DNA from: JBDHWG01 sp046328525
GTDB taxonomy: Bacteria; Chloroflexota; Anaerolineae; Epilineales; JAHCIE01
Length of the DNA stretch: 64,000 bases
Direction of reading: 5' to 3'
Assembly (NCBI GenBank): GCA_046328525.1
Contig: JAXLWK010000003.1
Span: 62,001 to 126,000 of the forward strand
The translations under genes and the position numbers were made by a program. Of this stretch, positions 26,811-35,376 are shown one piece after another. Position 1 is the first letter of the stretch; every line of letters begins with the position of its first letter. The notes beneath the pieces were generated by a model. That model was given only the letters and a program-made list of their open reading frames with translations. It was not told the origin of the DNA and did not search any database.

Positions 26811-28133
26811 CTAGAGCGCCAGGATGAACGTCAGGTCGTTGACGTTCGTGCGCGTCGGGCCGGTGATGAGCAGGTCGCCCAGGCGCTCGAAAAACGTGTA
26901 GGCGTCGTTGTCGGCGAGATAGCGCGCGCCATCGAGGCCGAGCGCTGCCGCCCGCCTCATGGTCGTCCCGTCCACGAACGCGCCCGCCGCGTCCGTCGGG
27001 CCGTCGGTGCCGTCGGTGGCGAGCGTCAGGAGCATCACGTTGTCGAGGCCGGCCAGCCCCGGCGCGGCGGCCAGGGCCAGCTCCTGGTTGCGGCCGCCCT
27101 TGCCCGCGCCGCGCACCGTTACCGTGGTCTCACCGCCCAGGACGACGCAGGCCGGCCGCGGAATCGGCTGCCCTGTGTCGGCCATCTCCCGCGCGATGGC
27201 GGCGCAGACCCGGGCGACCTCCCGCGCCTCGCCTTCGACATACGTGGAGAGCAGTAGCGTGTTCAGCCCATGCGCCCGCGCCACGGCAAGCGCGGCGGCG
27301 GCCGCCTGCCCGTTGCTGCCCACGATGACGTTCTGCACGCGGGCGAACGCCGGGTCACCGGCCTTTGGCGTGTCGGGGACTTCGCCTGCCAGGCCGGCGC
27401 GCAGGTGGGCCGCGACGGACGCGGGCAGCCGCTCCCAGAGCGCGCGCTCGTCCAGGATGCGCGCCACGTCGGCGAACGTCGTCGTGTCGGGTACGGTGGG
27501 GCCGGAGGAGATGACGTCGAGCGGGTTGCCCACGACGTCGCTCAGGATGAGCGCGACGAGGGTCGCCTCGCCCGCCAGCCGCGCCATCCCGCCGCCCTTG
27601 AGCCGGTCCAGGTGCTTGCGCAGGCAGTTCAGCTCGTTGATGGTCGCGCCGCTGCGGAGCATCACGTCCGTTGTGACCTGGAGGTCGGCCAGGCTCACGC
27701 CCGCGACGGGCAGCGGTGTCAGGGCCGAGCCGCCGCCGGAGATGGCGCACAGGATGAGATCGCGTGCCCCGGCGGCTGCGACAATGCGCGCGATGGCGTC
27801 GCTGCCCGTGACGCCCGCCGCGTCCGGCACCGGGTGGCCGGCCGGGTGGATGGTGACGCCCGGCACGTCCAACTCGTGCCCGTACTTGACGTTGACCCAG
27901 CCGCCGGTCAGCCGGTCGCCCAGGCTGTCCGCCAGGGCAGCGGCCATGGGAGCGCTCGCCTTGCCGGCGCCCACGATGAAGACGCGGTCGAACGCAGCCA
28001 TGTCATAGCGGCGGCCGTCAATGATGAGCGTGTCCGCCTCGCGTCGTACGTGGGCGCGCACGGCCGCCGCCGGTTCGACGGCGGCCAACGCGGCGTGAGC
28101 CAGGGACAGAGCCATCTCACGCGGGCTTGTCAC
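26811..28133 (-). CDS. Glycerate kinase type II (MOFRL family)
   Basis: A 440-residue kinase forming 2- or 3-phosphoglycerate from D-glycerate. The N-terminal domain has VFIVGAGKASAPMAAAL, PVPDAAGVTGS and ISGGGSALTPLP. LRKHLDRLKGGGMARLA and SDVVGNPLDVISSGPTVPD are the family signatures. The MOFRL domain has GGETTVTVRGAGKGGRNQELAL and ATDGTDGPTDAAGAFVDG. I prefer GTG at 28133 because GGAGG lies six bases upstream, inside the end of the GH13 gene (17-bp overlap). An ATG at 28115, one base after the GH13 stop, is the alternative. Confidence 0.92.
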   Translation of the reverse strand: MTSPREMALSLAHAALAAVEPAAAVRAHVRREADTLIIDGRRYDMAAFDRVFIVGAGKASAPMAAALADSLGDRLTGGWVNVKYGHELDVPGVTIHPAGHPVPDAAGVTGSDAIARIVAAAGARDLILCAISGGGSALTPLPVAGVSLADLQVTTDVMLRSGATINELNCLRKHLDRLKGGGMARLAGEATLVALILSDVVGNPLDVISSGPTVPDTTTFADVARILDERALWERLPASVAAHLRAGLAGEVPDTPKAGDPAFARVQNVIVGSNGQAAAAALAVARAHGLNTLLLSTYVEGEAREVARVCAAIAREMADTGQPIPRPACVVLGGETTVTVRGAGKGGRNQELALAAAPGLAGLDNVMLLTLATDGTDGPTDAAGAFVDGTTMRRAAALGLDGARYLADNDAYTFFERLGDLLITGPTRTNVNDLTFILAL

Positions 28134-31100
28134 TCGATTCCTCCACGGCTGTCGTCGGGGGGGCGGTTGTCGCCGTGGCCGGCCTGGCGGTGGGCGTCGC
28201 GCCCTTGTCACCCCGCGCCCGGGACATCAGGCGCGCCACCTGGTACTTGGAATCCTTCTCGGCTTGCTGGAGCCGCTCGATGATGGCGTAGCGCTCGGCG
28301 ATGCCCTCTGCGACGCTTGACGGCTCGCCCTGGGCGGCCAGGAGGCCGATGGTGGCGTGGAGCAAGGCGGCCCACAGGAGCTGCTCGAACGCCTCGTGGT
28401 TGAACCAGAGGACGCCCTGGTAGCGGTTCACGCCCAGATACTGCTGCACCTCGCTGTCGCGCAGCCACGACTCGAGAACGCGGTAGGCCCGTAGCCCGGG
28501 CGTCCCGGCCATGTCGAACCACTTGTCGTGCTCGCTGAACAGCTTGATGGTGGCGACCGCGCGCCACGCCGTGGCGTCGGTCATCCCTAGTCCCTCCAGC
28601 GCCGGCGCGATGACGCGCCCGAGCCGCCAGGCGTCAATCAGGGTGCGCGTCTGCCCGCCGGCGTCTGGCCCGCCCATCATGTCGCCGAGGAAGCGGGTGA
28701 ACACCCACGCCAGCGCGCCGCCCCACAGGGCCGAATTCGCGTCGAAGCGCGCGAACAGGTAATCGAGGGCGGCGGCGACCTCCGGCGAGGCATCACCGTC
28801 GGCCGTCTGGCGCAGGGATGGGAGCGCGATGACGGCATCCAGGTAGCGGCGCACCTTTTCGGCCACGGCCTCAGCGTCCACGTCGGCCTCGCTGAAGCCC
28901 TGGATTGCCATGAGCAACTCATCCACCCGCTCGCCGACCTCGCGCAGAACAGCCGCCTTGCCGTCGCCCTCGGCCTCAGCGTCGGCCGGCGCGCCTTCGG
29001 CCGGCGTCGCCTCGGCCGTCTCGTCGGCCGTTTCCTGGGGCAGGATACACGTGTCCATGATGCGGCGCAGCGAGTCGGTGTTGACGAGGGCGGCGTAGGG
29101 CGCGCGCACCGGCTCCAGCGTCAGCTCGCGTAGCGCCTCGTCAATACTCGGCACGCCGCGCCCGCCGAGCTGCGCTTCCAGGCGACTGTACTGCCCGGTC
29201 GCGTCGTCCTGCACCTCGTGGAAGTCCAGGAAGGTATGGCAGCGGTAGCCGCCCAGCTCCAGGTACAGGCCCTTGCCGATGATGTCCTGGTTGCGGCGGA
29301 TGTACTCCAGGCTGCCGCTGTGGTCGCGGAAGATGACGAAGCGGTCGGCGGTGTCGCTGAGCTGCAAGCCCTCGGCCAGGGTCTTGGTGACGATGACGCG
29401 CTCGTCGCCGACACCGGTCTTGACCGGGTAGGGGACCGCGACGTTGATCCAGCCCCGCGTGTCACCATACCTGTTGTGGTAGACGACGAGGCCCTTCTCC
29501 TCGCCGTAGCGGTTGGAGTAGGCGTACACGTTCTCGTCCACGCTGCCGTCGGCGGTGACGAAGTCGTACAGCAGGAAGTTCTCGACATCGGCGAAAAGGT
29601 AGCGTTTGTGGAGCAGGGGGAAGATCTCGCGCTCGTGGCGCGCGATAAGGTAGGGGTCGTCGCTCTCGTCCCACAGCGGGCGGCGGAACTCCATGCCGTA
29701 CTTCTCGGCGTAGCCCTCGACCTGGCCGTGCCCGAACATTGGCAGGCCGGGCATGGTAGACATGACCGTCGCAATCCCGAAGTACTTGTCGCCCTTGCCG
29801 AACTGCTCGACCGCCGTCTTCTCGTCCGGGTTGTTCATGAAGTTGACGAAGCGCTTCAGCACTTCGGGATCGAACTCCATGGTGTTCTTCATGACGGTGC
29901 GATACTTGGCGTTGTCTTCGTCGCGCAGCAGGTTCATGAACGCGCTGTTGTAGACGCGGTGCATGCCGAGGGTGCGCACGAAGTAGCCTTCCATGAGCCA
30001 GAACGCCTCAGCCAGCAGCAGGGTATCCGGTGCTTCGACGGCCACGCGGTCCACGACCTCGCGCCAGAACTCGATGGGCATCGCGGCGTCGAACTCCGCC
30101 TTCGTCATGGCGAACTCAGAGCGCGACGGGATCGCGCCGCCCGTGCCCGGCTCCGGGAACCACAGGCGCTGGTAGTGGCGCTTCGCCAGGGTCATCGCTG
30201 CGTCGAAGCGGATGATGGGGAACTGGCGGGCGACGTGCAGAATGGTCTGGATGACGGCCTCGCGCACGTCCGGGTTGAGGTAGTCGAGCTGCGCTGTGTC
30301 GTTCCAGGGCATGGACGTGCCGTCGTTGCCGTGGTAGACGTACAACTCGGAGCCTGTGTTGCGGTCCACGCGCTTGAACACCACGGAGGCGTCGGTGCGC
30401 GTGAAGTAGTGGTCCTCAAGGTAGACGCCGACGTTGGGGTCCCAGGACATGTCCGGCCCGTCGAACGTGTACACGGGGTACGGGCTGTCGGGGCGGCTGA
30501 TGAACCAGTCCGCGTGCTGCATCACCCACGGCGAGTCGATGCCCATGTGGTTCGGCACCATGTCGCTGGCGAGACGCACGCCTCGCTGCCACGCCCTGTC
30601 GCGCAGGTTCTCGTAGGCTGCTGTCCCGCCCAGGTCCTCGGCGATGCGGTAGTCGAACAGGGAGTAGGCGGAGGCGACGGCGTCGGCGTTGCCCATCATG
30701 CGCTTGATCTCGCGGGAGGCGTTGCTGCGCTCCCACAGGCCGATCAGCCACAGGCCGGTGAAGCCGTGCCGGGCGAGCTTGTCCAGCTCCTCGTCCGGGA
30801 TGTCGTTCAGCCGCGTGATGGCGCGCCCGTACTGCCGCGACAATTGGTCCAGCCAGACGTAAGTGTTCTTGGCGATCATCACGACGCGGGGCATCCAGTG
30901 CAGGTCCACGCTGAACGCCTCCGGCTCAGCCTCCAACTCCGCGTAGTCCGCGATCTCGACCGGGCCGGGGCCGCCGGGCGCAAAGCCGAAGACGAAGCGC
31001 TTGGCGTCTTCCTTGTACAGGTCCAGGCTGGTCAGCACGCGGTAGACCTGGGGGCCGATGACAGCGCCCCATTTCTGGGAGAGGAACTCGAGCTGGCCGT

Positions 31101-31773
31101 AGAGGGAGTACGGCGAGGCGAGGGCCGGGCCGCGCAGAAGGTCGAGCAGGTTGATGCGCGCCAGGTCTGGGATGGAGAGGTTGTCGGCCGACGAGGCCCG
31201 CTGTCCATCGAAGAACGAGCGCATGTCGCTGAACATCCGCGTGTAGCCGCGCTCCTGCTGGAGCGGGCTGTCGTCGAAAAGCTCGCGGTAGGGCGTGTAG
31301 GCCGGGTTGAGGTTGGCGGCCCAATTGAGGAGCATCTCTTCGAGCACCATCTCGCGGTTGGGGACGCCGTTGGTGGAGCCGGCCAGATACTCGGCGGCGG
31401 GCATCTGTCCGCGGTAGACCTGGTTCGGCGGGAACTCGTCCACAAAGCGGGTCAGGATACGGTTGACCGTCTGCGGGCCAAGGTCCGTCTCCATCCGGTT
31501 CAGGGCGTCGGCGAACAGCCGCGGGTTGACCTGCTTGCGGTACTCCGCGATCATGTAGTGCAGCACCTCGTCAATCAGACCCATGGCGTTGATGTCGGCG
31601 GCGGCCACTGCACTCTCTGGGAAGTTGACGAGATCGCGCTTCTCGTTCATCTTCTGCGCGAGAACTCGCGCGGCATGGAAGTTTGCCAGGACGACGCGGC
31701 CGCTCAAGGAGAACAGCGAATCGTCGAACTGGTAGCGATCGCGGGCGCGGCGGGAAATGTGAAACTCCATCAT
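28117..31773 (-). CDS. Very large GH13 alpha-amylase-family enzyme
   Basis: A 1218-residue protein with a central GH13 barrel. Region I is SDMVPNHMG (about 404), region II IIRFDAAM with the nucleophile Asp (524), region III LLAEAF with the acid/base Glu (588), and region IV NFMNNPDE (648). GH13 enzymes cut or transfer alpha-glucosidic bonds. About 330 residues precede the barrel and about 350 follow it, both unlike standard GH13 accessory domains. A low-complexity Thr/Ala/Pro tail ends it. No signal peptide is present, so it is probably cytosolic and acts on storage alpha-glucan. The ATG at 31773 follows CGGAGG and overlaps the aroK stop (ATGA). Confidence 0.88.
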   Translation of the reverse strand: MMEFHISRRARDRYQFDDSLFSLSGRVVLANFHAARVLAQKMNEKRDLVNFPESAVAAADINAMGLIDEVLHYMIAEYRKQVNPRLFADALNRMETDLGPQTVNRILTRFVDEFPPNQVYRGQMPAAEYLAGSTNGVPNREMVLEEMLLNWAANLNPAYTPYRELFDDSPLQQERGYTRMFSDMRSFFDGQRASSADNLSIPDLARINLLDLLRGPALASPYSLYGQLEFLSQKWGAVIGPQVYRVLTSLDLYKEDAKRFVFGFAPGGPGPVEIADYAELEAEPEAFSVDLHWMPRVVMIAKNTYVWLDQLSRQYGRAITRLNDIPDEELDKLARHGFTGLWLIGLWERSNASREIKRMMGNADAVASAYSLFDYRIAEDLGGTAAYENLRDRAWQRGVRLASDMVPNHMGIDSPWVMQHADWFISRPDSPYPVYTFDGPDMSWDPNVGVYLEDHYFTRTDASVVFKRVDRNTGSELYVYHGNDGTSMPWNDTAQLDYLNPDVREAVIQTILHVARQFPIIRFDAAMTLAKRHYQRLWFPEPGTGGAIPSRSEFAMTKAEFDAAMPIEFWREVVDRVAVEAPDTLLLAEAFWLMEGYFVRTLGMHRVYNSAFMNLLRDEDNAKYRTVMKNTMEFDPEVLKRFVNFMNNPDEKTAVEQFGKGDKYFGIATVMSTMPGLPMFGHGQVEGYAEKYGMEFRRPLWDESDDPYLIARHEREIFPLLHKRYLFADVENFLLYDFVTADGSVDENVYAYSNRYGEEKGLVVYHNRYGDTRGWINVAVPYPVKTGVGDERVIVTKTLAEGLQLSDTADRFVIFRDHSGSLEYIRRNQDIIGKGLYLELGGYRCHTFLDFHEVQDDATGQYSRLEAQLGGRGVPSIDEALRELTLEPVRAPYAALVNTDSLRRIMDTCILPQETADETAEATPAEGAPADAEAEGDGKAAVLREVGERVDELLMAIQGFSEADVDAEAVAEKVRRYLDAVIALPSLRQTADGDASPEVAAALDYLFARFDANSALWGGALAWVFTRFLGDMMGGPDAGGQTRTLIDAWRLGRVIAPALEGLGMTDATAWRAVATIKLFSEHDKWFDMAGTPGLRAYRVLESWLRDSEVQQYLGVNRYQGVLWFNHEAFEQLLWAALLHATIGLLAAQGEPSSVAEGIAERYAIIERLQQAEKDSKYQVARLMSRARGDKGATPTARPATATTAPPTTAVEESSDKPA

Positions 31774-32336
31774 GCTTGCCTCCGGTCGGTCTCTTGCGAG
31801 AGGACCCATTCCAGAATCAACTCTGTCACATCCGTGGGTGTCAATGTATCCGTTTCAACCACCAGGTCGGCCTCCGCATAGAAAGCCTGGCGCTGGGCGA
31901 GAAGCGTCGTGACGCGCCCCAGGGGGTCGGCGCCGGCCAGCAGCGGACGCGGCTCGACGCGGGCGGCCTCCTCCAGACGCGCGATGACGGTCTCCGGGCG
32001 CGCGCTCATGCACACCACCCAGGCCCGCTGGCGCATCAACGCGCGGTTGCCCGCCGCGATCACCGCGCCACCGCCGGTCGCTACCACATTGCGGCAGCCG
32101 GCCAGGGCCGCCGCCAGAGCCGCTTGTTCCAGCGCTCGAAACGCCGGCTCACCGTCATCCCGAAAAATAGCCTCGATGGGCCGCCCGGCCGCGACGGTGA
32201 TCAACTCGTCCGTATCGGCATGATACCAGCCCAGGGCGTGGGCCAACCGGCGGCATACGGTGGATTTGCCCGTCGTGCTGAAGCCGGTCAGGGCCAGATT
32301 GGGCTTCAGCAGGATAATTTGATGACCCTGGCACAT
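31770..32336 (-). CDS. aroK: Shikimate kinase
   Basis: A 188-residue kinase that forms shikimate-3-phosphate from shikimate and ATP. The Walker A loop reads ALTGFSTTGKSTV, the shikimate-binding segment is YHADTDELI, and the family box NVVATGGGAV is intact. RPLLAGADP completes the lid. The length matches AroK (about 170-190). The ATG at 32336 is the first available start before the P-loop strand; its ribosome site is weak. Its stop overlaps the GH13 start. No other aromatic-pathway gene is in the window. Confidence 0.9.
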   Translation of the reverse strand: MCQGHQIILLKPNLALTGFSTTGKSTVCRRLAHALGWYHADTDELITVAAGRPIEAIFRDDGEPAFRALEQAALAAALAGCRNVVATGGGAVIAAGNRALMRQRAWVVCMSARPETVIARLEEAARVEPRPLLAGADPLGRVTTLLAQRQAFYAEADLVVETDTLTPTDVTELILEWVLSQETDRRQA

Positions 32337-32373
32337 TCCGAACGCATCCCTGTCTGTGGTGTGTGTGCAAGAC

Positions 32374-32961
32374 TCAGGCCCGCGTCGCGGCTCCTGGTAC
32401 AATGAAACGCCAGAGCGCCTCCCGCGCCTGGGCATCGCCGCCGACACCGACGCGCGGGGTGCGGACGACGCGGGCGTCCGCTATGGCGGCGTCGCGCTCG
32501 ATGAACAGCGCACCCGGCTGCGTCAGGTCCGCCCCGTTCTCGCCCAGGTCAATGCCGAGGGCCTGGCACAGCTTGCCCGGACCGTCGGCCGTCTGCGCCG
32601 GCGGGCGATTGCCCCGCCGCGCCCGCATGGTCTCGACGCCCTCTTCGGGGGCGATGGCGCGAATGAGGACGGCGGCCGGAAAGCCTTCGCTCTCCGTGAC
32701 GGCGTTCAGGGCGTAGTGGACGCCGTAGATCATGTAGACGTAGGCGAAGCCAGACGGCCCGTACATCACAGCGTGGCGCGCGCGCCAACCCCGCGCCGCA
32801 TGACTCGCCTTGTCCGCCTCGCCGACGTAGGCCTCGGTCTCGACAATTCGCCCGGCGAGCCGTTCGCTATTCAGAACGCGCACCAGGCGCTGGCCCAACA
32901 AGTCGCGGGCTACGTCCAGCGTCGGTCGGGCATAGAACGCGCGCCCCAGAATCTCGCTCAT
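32374..32961 (-). CDS. 3-methyladenine DNA glycosylase (AAG/MPG type)
   Basis: A 195-residue base-excision-repair enzyme that removes alkylated purines. Characteristic segments are DVARDLLGQRLVRVL, GRIVETEAYVGEADKASHAARG with the catalytic Glu in VETEAY, FAYVYMIYGVHYALNAVTE, AVLIRAIAPEEG and DGPGKLCQALGID. The length is normal. The ATG at 32961 overlaps the stop of the upstream ubiquitin-like gene by four bases, so they are coupled. A 37-bp gap separates it from aroK. Confidence 0.94.
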   Translation of the reverse strand: MSEILGRAFYARPTLDVARDLLGQRLVRVLNSERLAGRIVETEAYVGEADKASHAARGWRARHAVMYGPSGFAYVYMIYGVHYALNAVTESEGFPAAVLIRAIAPEEGVETMRARRGNRPPAQTADGPGKLCQALGIDLGENGADLTQPGALFIERDAAIADARVVRTPRVGVGGDAQAREALWRFIVPGAATRA

Positions 32962-33245
32962 CCGCCGCCCGCGATCGGAAGGAGGATGCGCACGGTCTGG
33001 CCGTCCGCCACGGGCGTCGCGCTCACCGCCGCCTCGGGAATCGCCTTCTCGTCCACGAACAGAGCGTATGGCACGCCGACGCCGGCGGCGTGGGCGTCAT
33101 ACGCATCCCGAAAGCCCGGCTGCTCGGCCAGCTTGACCAGCACGTCGGCGACGGTCGCTCCAGACTCATCCAGAGGAACCTCGACCTCGCGCTGCCCCAC
33201 GACGCGCCACAGCGGCTCGCCCAGCTTGACCTTGACGTGAATCAT
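32958..33245 (-). CDS. ThiS/MoaD-like ubiquitin-fold protein ending in Gly-Gly-Gly
   Basis: A 95-residue beta-grasp protein (IHVKVKLGEPLWRVVGQREVEVPLDES...TVRILLPIAGGG). The C-terminal Gly-Gly is fully exposed, as required for adenylation and thiocarboxylation by an E1-like enzyme. It is distinct from the moaD gene at 44906. Sulfur-carrier or protein-conjugation roles are possible and cannot be separated here. It lies 13 bp after the macro-domain gene and overlaps the DNA glycosylase start. No E1-like enzyme is in the window. Confidence 0.85.
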   Translation of the reverse strand: MIHVKVKLGEPLWRVVGQREVEVPLDESGATVADVLVKLAEQPGFRDAYDAHAAGVGVPYALFVDEKAIPEAAVSATPVADGQTVRILLPIAGGG

Positions 33246-33258
33246 GCGTTCGTCCTCG

Positions 33259-33798
33259 TCACGGCGTCGGGTAGACGGCCTGTAGCGCTTGCTCCCACGC
33301 ACGGAGCGCCGACGGCCCAAACAGCACGACGCGCACCCGCATCGCATCGGTCGCGGACTCCAGGAAGCCGATGATCGCCGCCAGGGCGACGCGCGCCGCC
33401 GCGTCCATCGGGTAGCCGTAGACACCGGTGCTGATGGCCGGGAACGAGACGCTGTGTAAATCGCGGGCGGCGGCCAGGGCCAGGCTGGCTTGATACGCGC
33501 TCGCCAGCAGCGCCGCTTCCCCCTGCCCGCCGCCGTGGTAGACGGGGCCGACGGCGTAGATGATGTGACGCGCGTTGAGATCGCCGCCGGGGCCGATGCG
33601 CGCCTCGCCGGTCGGGCACCGCCCCAGCTTGCGGCGCTCGGCCAGGGCCTGCGGGCCGGCGGCGCGGGTGATCGCGCCATCCACCCCGCCGCCGGGCGCG
33701 AGGGCTTCGTTGGCCGCGTTGACAATCGCGTCCGTCATTTCTTGCGTGATGTCGCCCTCGACAAGCTCGAGGCTGCCCTGGCCGAAAGTGACCCGCAC
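33259..33798 (-). CDS. Macro-domain ADP-ribose hydrolase
   Basis: A 179-residue single macro domain. The ADP-ribose pocket shows LVEGDITQEMTDAIVNAANEALAPGGGVDGAI, GPVYHGG, and SFPAISTGVYGYPMD, the pattern of O-acetyl-ADP-ribose deacetylases (MacroD type). It would remove ADP-ribose from esters. I start it at GTG 33798 because AAGGA lies seven bases upstream and the sequence VRVTFGQGSLELVEGDIT matches family N-termini. The transcript is predicted to start near 33823, so it is the first gene of the directon. Confidence 0.92.
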   Translation of the reverse strand: MRVTFGQGSLELVEGDITQEMTDAIVNAANEALAPGGGVDGAITRAAGPQALAERRKLGRCPTGEARIGPGGDLNARHIIYAVGPVYHGGGQGEAALLASAYQASLALAAARDLHSVSFPAISTGVYGYPMDAAARVALAAIIGFLESATDAMRVRVVLFGPSALRAWEQALQAVYPTP

Positions 33799-33829
33799 CG
33801 CCGCATCCTTCACACTGTTGCTTTTTGGA

Positions 33830-33858
33830 AGTATAGCACCGCGCCGGGGGCGGGTCAA
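33830..33858 (-). promoter_or_regulatory. Promoter of the macro-domain directon
   Basis: On the minus strand TTGACC (33858-33853), a 17-bp spacer and TATACT (33835-33830). It lies about 32 bp from the macro-domain start. The opposite-strand promoter at 33898 is 40 bp away, back to back. Confidence 0.8.
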
Positions 33859-33897
33859 CGACGATATGAATTTCCGCCAAAAATCCTTGAAAAGGGC

Positions 33898-33927
33898 TTG
33901 ACACGGACATTTGTTCTAGTGTATAAT
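33898..33927 (+). promoter_or_regulatory. Divergent promoter facing right
   Basis: TTGACA (33898-33903), an 18-bp spacer and TATAAT (33922-33927), full consensus hexamers. The next recognised gene on this strand begins at 34165, beyond a short ORF (33962-33988), a GC-rich hairpin and a CACAGAGG repeat. Confidence 0.8.
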
Positions 33928-33947
33928 GTGTTCTGTAATCAGAACAC
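33928..33947. promoter_or_regulatory. Palindromic operator overlapping the transcript start
   Basis: GTGTTCTGTAATCAGAACAC has perfect 8-bp arms (GTGTTCTG/CAGAACAC) around TAAT, directly after the -10 element. A protein bound here would block initiation from the 33898 promoter. A half-site TTGTTCTAGTG lies inside the spacer (33911-33921). The regulator is not identified. Confidence 0.65.
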
Positions 33948-34067
33948 TGGTAAGCACCTGCATGGTTGTGGGGCGGCGCTCCCGTTGAGACGCCCCCCCA
34001 CGCCATTTGACGCCCCGCTTTGCCGCGTGATATGCTTACTCTAGCCAATTCTGCCGTCTATCGAAAT

Positions 34068-34144
34068 GCCACGGAGGCACAGAGGGCACAGAAGGGAGGC
34101 GTATTGATTTTTCCTTTTCTCTGTGTCCTCTGTGTCTCTGTGGC
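34068..34144. repeat. CACAGAGG-family imperfect hairpin, copy 3
   Basis: The left arm starts GCCACGGAGGCACAGAGGG and the right arm ends CTCTGTGTCTCTGTGGC. It sits between the operator-controlled promoter and the FAD oxidase start at 34165, so it would be in that mRNA's 5' region. Confidence 0.75.
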
Positions 34145-34164
34145 GGCCTGCTGAGAGGATGCGC

Positions 34165-35376
34165 ATGACGAACGAGACGATCTCCTACTGGCTCGACACC
34201 GCGGGCGACCTTGCGCGGGGCGGCGCGCTGCCGCGGCGCGCCGGGGTGGTGGTCGTGGGTGCGGGCGTGATGGGGGCGTCGGTCGCGCTGTTCCTGGCGC
34301 GCGGCGGCGCCGACGTCGTGCTTGTCGAGCGCGGGACACTGGCCGGCGGCGCAACGGGCCGCAACGCCGGCATCGTGTCGCCGGGCACGACCGAGAGTTA
34401 TCTCGCCACCATCGAGGCGCGCGGCCACGCGGCGGCGCGCGCCATCTGGCAGTACACCGAGGACAGTGCGGCGCTGCTGCTGCGGACGCTAGTCGAGGAA
34501 GGCATTGACGGCGGCTATCGGCCGGAGGGCAGTTATGCCGTCGCCCTCTCCGAGGACGACGAGACGCGGCACCGAGCCACGATCGAGGCGCTGGCGCGCG
34601 ACGGCTTCGACACCCAGTGGCTCGACACCGACGCGCTGCAAGCCAGGGTGGGCGTGGCTTTGCCCCAGGCCTTTCGCGGCGCGCGCTTCAACCCGCGCGG
34701 CGCTGTCGTCCACTCCGGCCGCCTGGTGCGCGGCCTCGCCGACGCTGCCGCGCGCCACGGGGCCACTGTCAGGACGGGTGTCGCCGTGCAAGAGGTCCGC
34801 CAGGGTGTCGTCGTTACCGACGGCGGCGCCGTGGCTGCCGACCACATCGTCCTCGCCACGAACGCCTGGAGCGGCGCGCTTGCGCCCAGGCTCACGAGAG
34901 TGATCGAGCCGGTGCGCGGCCAGATGCGCGCCACGGTCCCGCTGCCGCAGCGCGTGTTTCCCGGCGCGTGGTCTGCGAACGACGGCGGCGAGTACTGGCA
35001 GCAAACGGCGGACGGCGCGTGGGTGCTGGGCGGAATGCGCCGCGTTGCCGCTGACGCCGACCGTCCCTACACAGAAAATCACCTCCGCCCTGAGGTCCAG
35101 GCGGCGTTGGACGATTTCGTCAGCCAGCACTTCCCCGGCCTGGCGGCCGCGCCGGTCGCGTACCGCTGGGCAGGCATCATGGGCTTCACACCGGATTCAT
35201 CGCCGCTTATCGGGCCGCTGTCGGCGGGGCTATGGATTGCCGCCGGCTGCACCGGCCACGGCATGCCGTACACGACCGAGACCGGGCGTGTTCTGGCCGA
35301 GTGGATTTGCCGGGGCCAGCCCGACCGCGACATGGCGCCGTTCGACCCGTCGCGCTTCGGCGCATCACCGCAATGA
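34165..35376 (+). CDS. FAD-dependent amine/amino-acid oxidase (DAO family)
   Basis: A 403-residue flavoprotein. The FAD-binding Rossmann motif is VVVVGAGVMGASVALFLARGGADVVLVERG (residues 27-56), followed by GATGRNAGIVSPG. The C-terminal FAD contact is SPLIGPLSAGLWIAAGCTGHGMPYTTETG. This is the fold of sarcosine, glycine and D-amino-acid oxidases or dehydrogenases; the substrate is not evident. The ATG at 34165 has GAGAGGA upstream and is preferred to ATG at 34159. The gene is coupled to the nucleotidyltransferase by an ATGA overlap. Confidence 0.88.
   Translation: MTNETISYWLDTAGDLARGGALPRRAGVVVVGAGVMGASVALFLARGGADVVLVERGTLAGGATGRNAGIVSPGTTESYLATIEARGHAAARAIWQYTEDSAALLLRTLVEEGIDGGYRPEGSYAVALSEDDETRHRATIEALARDGFDTQWLDTDALQARVGVALPQAFRGARFNPRGAVVHSGRLVRGLADAAARHGATVRTGVAVQEVRQGVVVTDGGAVAADHIVLATNAWSGALAPRLTRVIEPVRGQMRATVPLPQRVFPGAWSANDGGEYWQQTADGAWVLGGMRRVAADADRPYTENHLRPEVQAALDDFVSQHFPGLAAAPVAYRWAGIMGFTPDSSPLIGPLSAGLWIAAGCTGHGMPYTTETGRVLAEWICRGQPDRDMAPFDPSRFGASPQ

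Noticed and set aside
29218..31881. An 887-codon open frame on the plus strand
   Set aside because: Antisense to the GH13 gene, which shows all catalytic regions; composition is that of a shadow frame.
33962..33988. MVVGRRSR short ORF as a gene
   Set aside because: No ribosome site; kept only as part of the regulatory finding.
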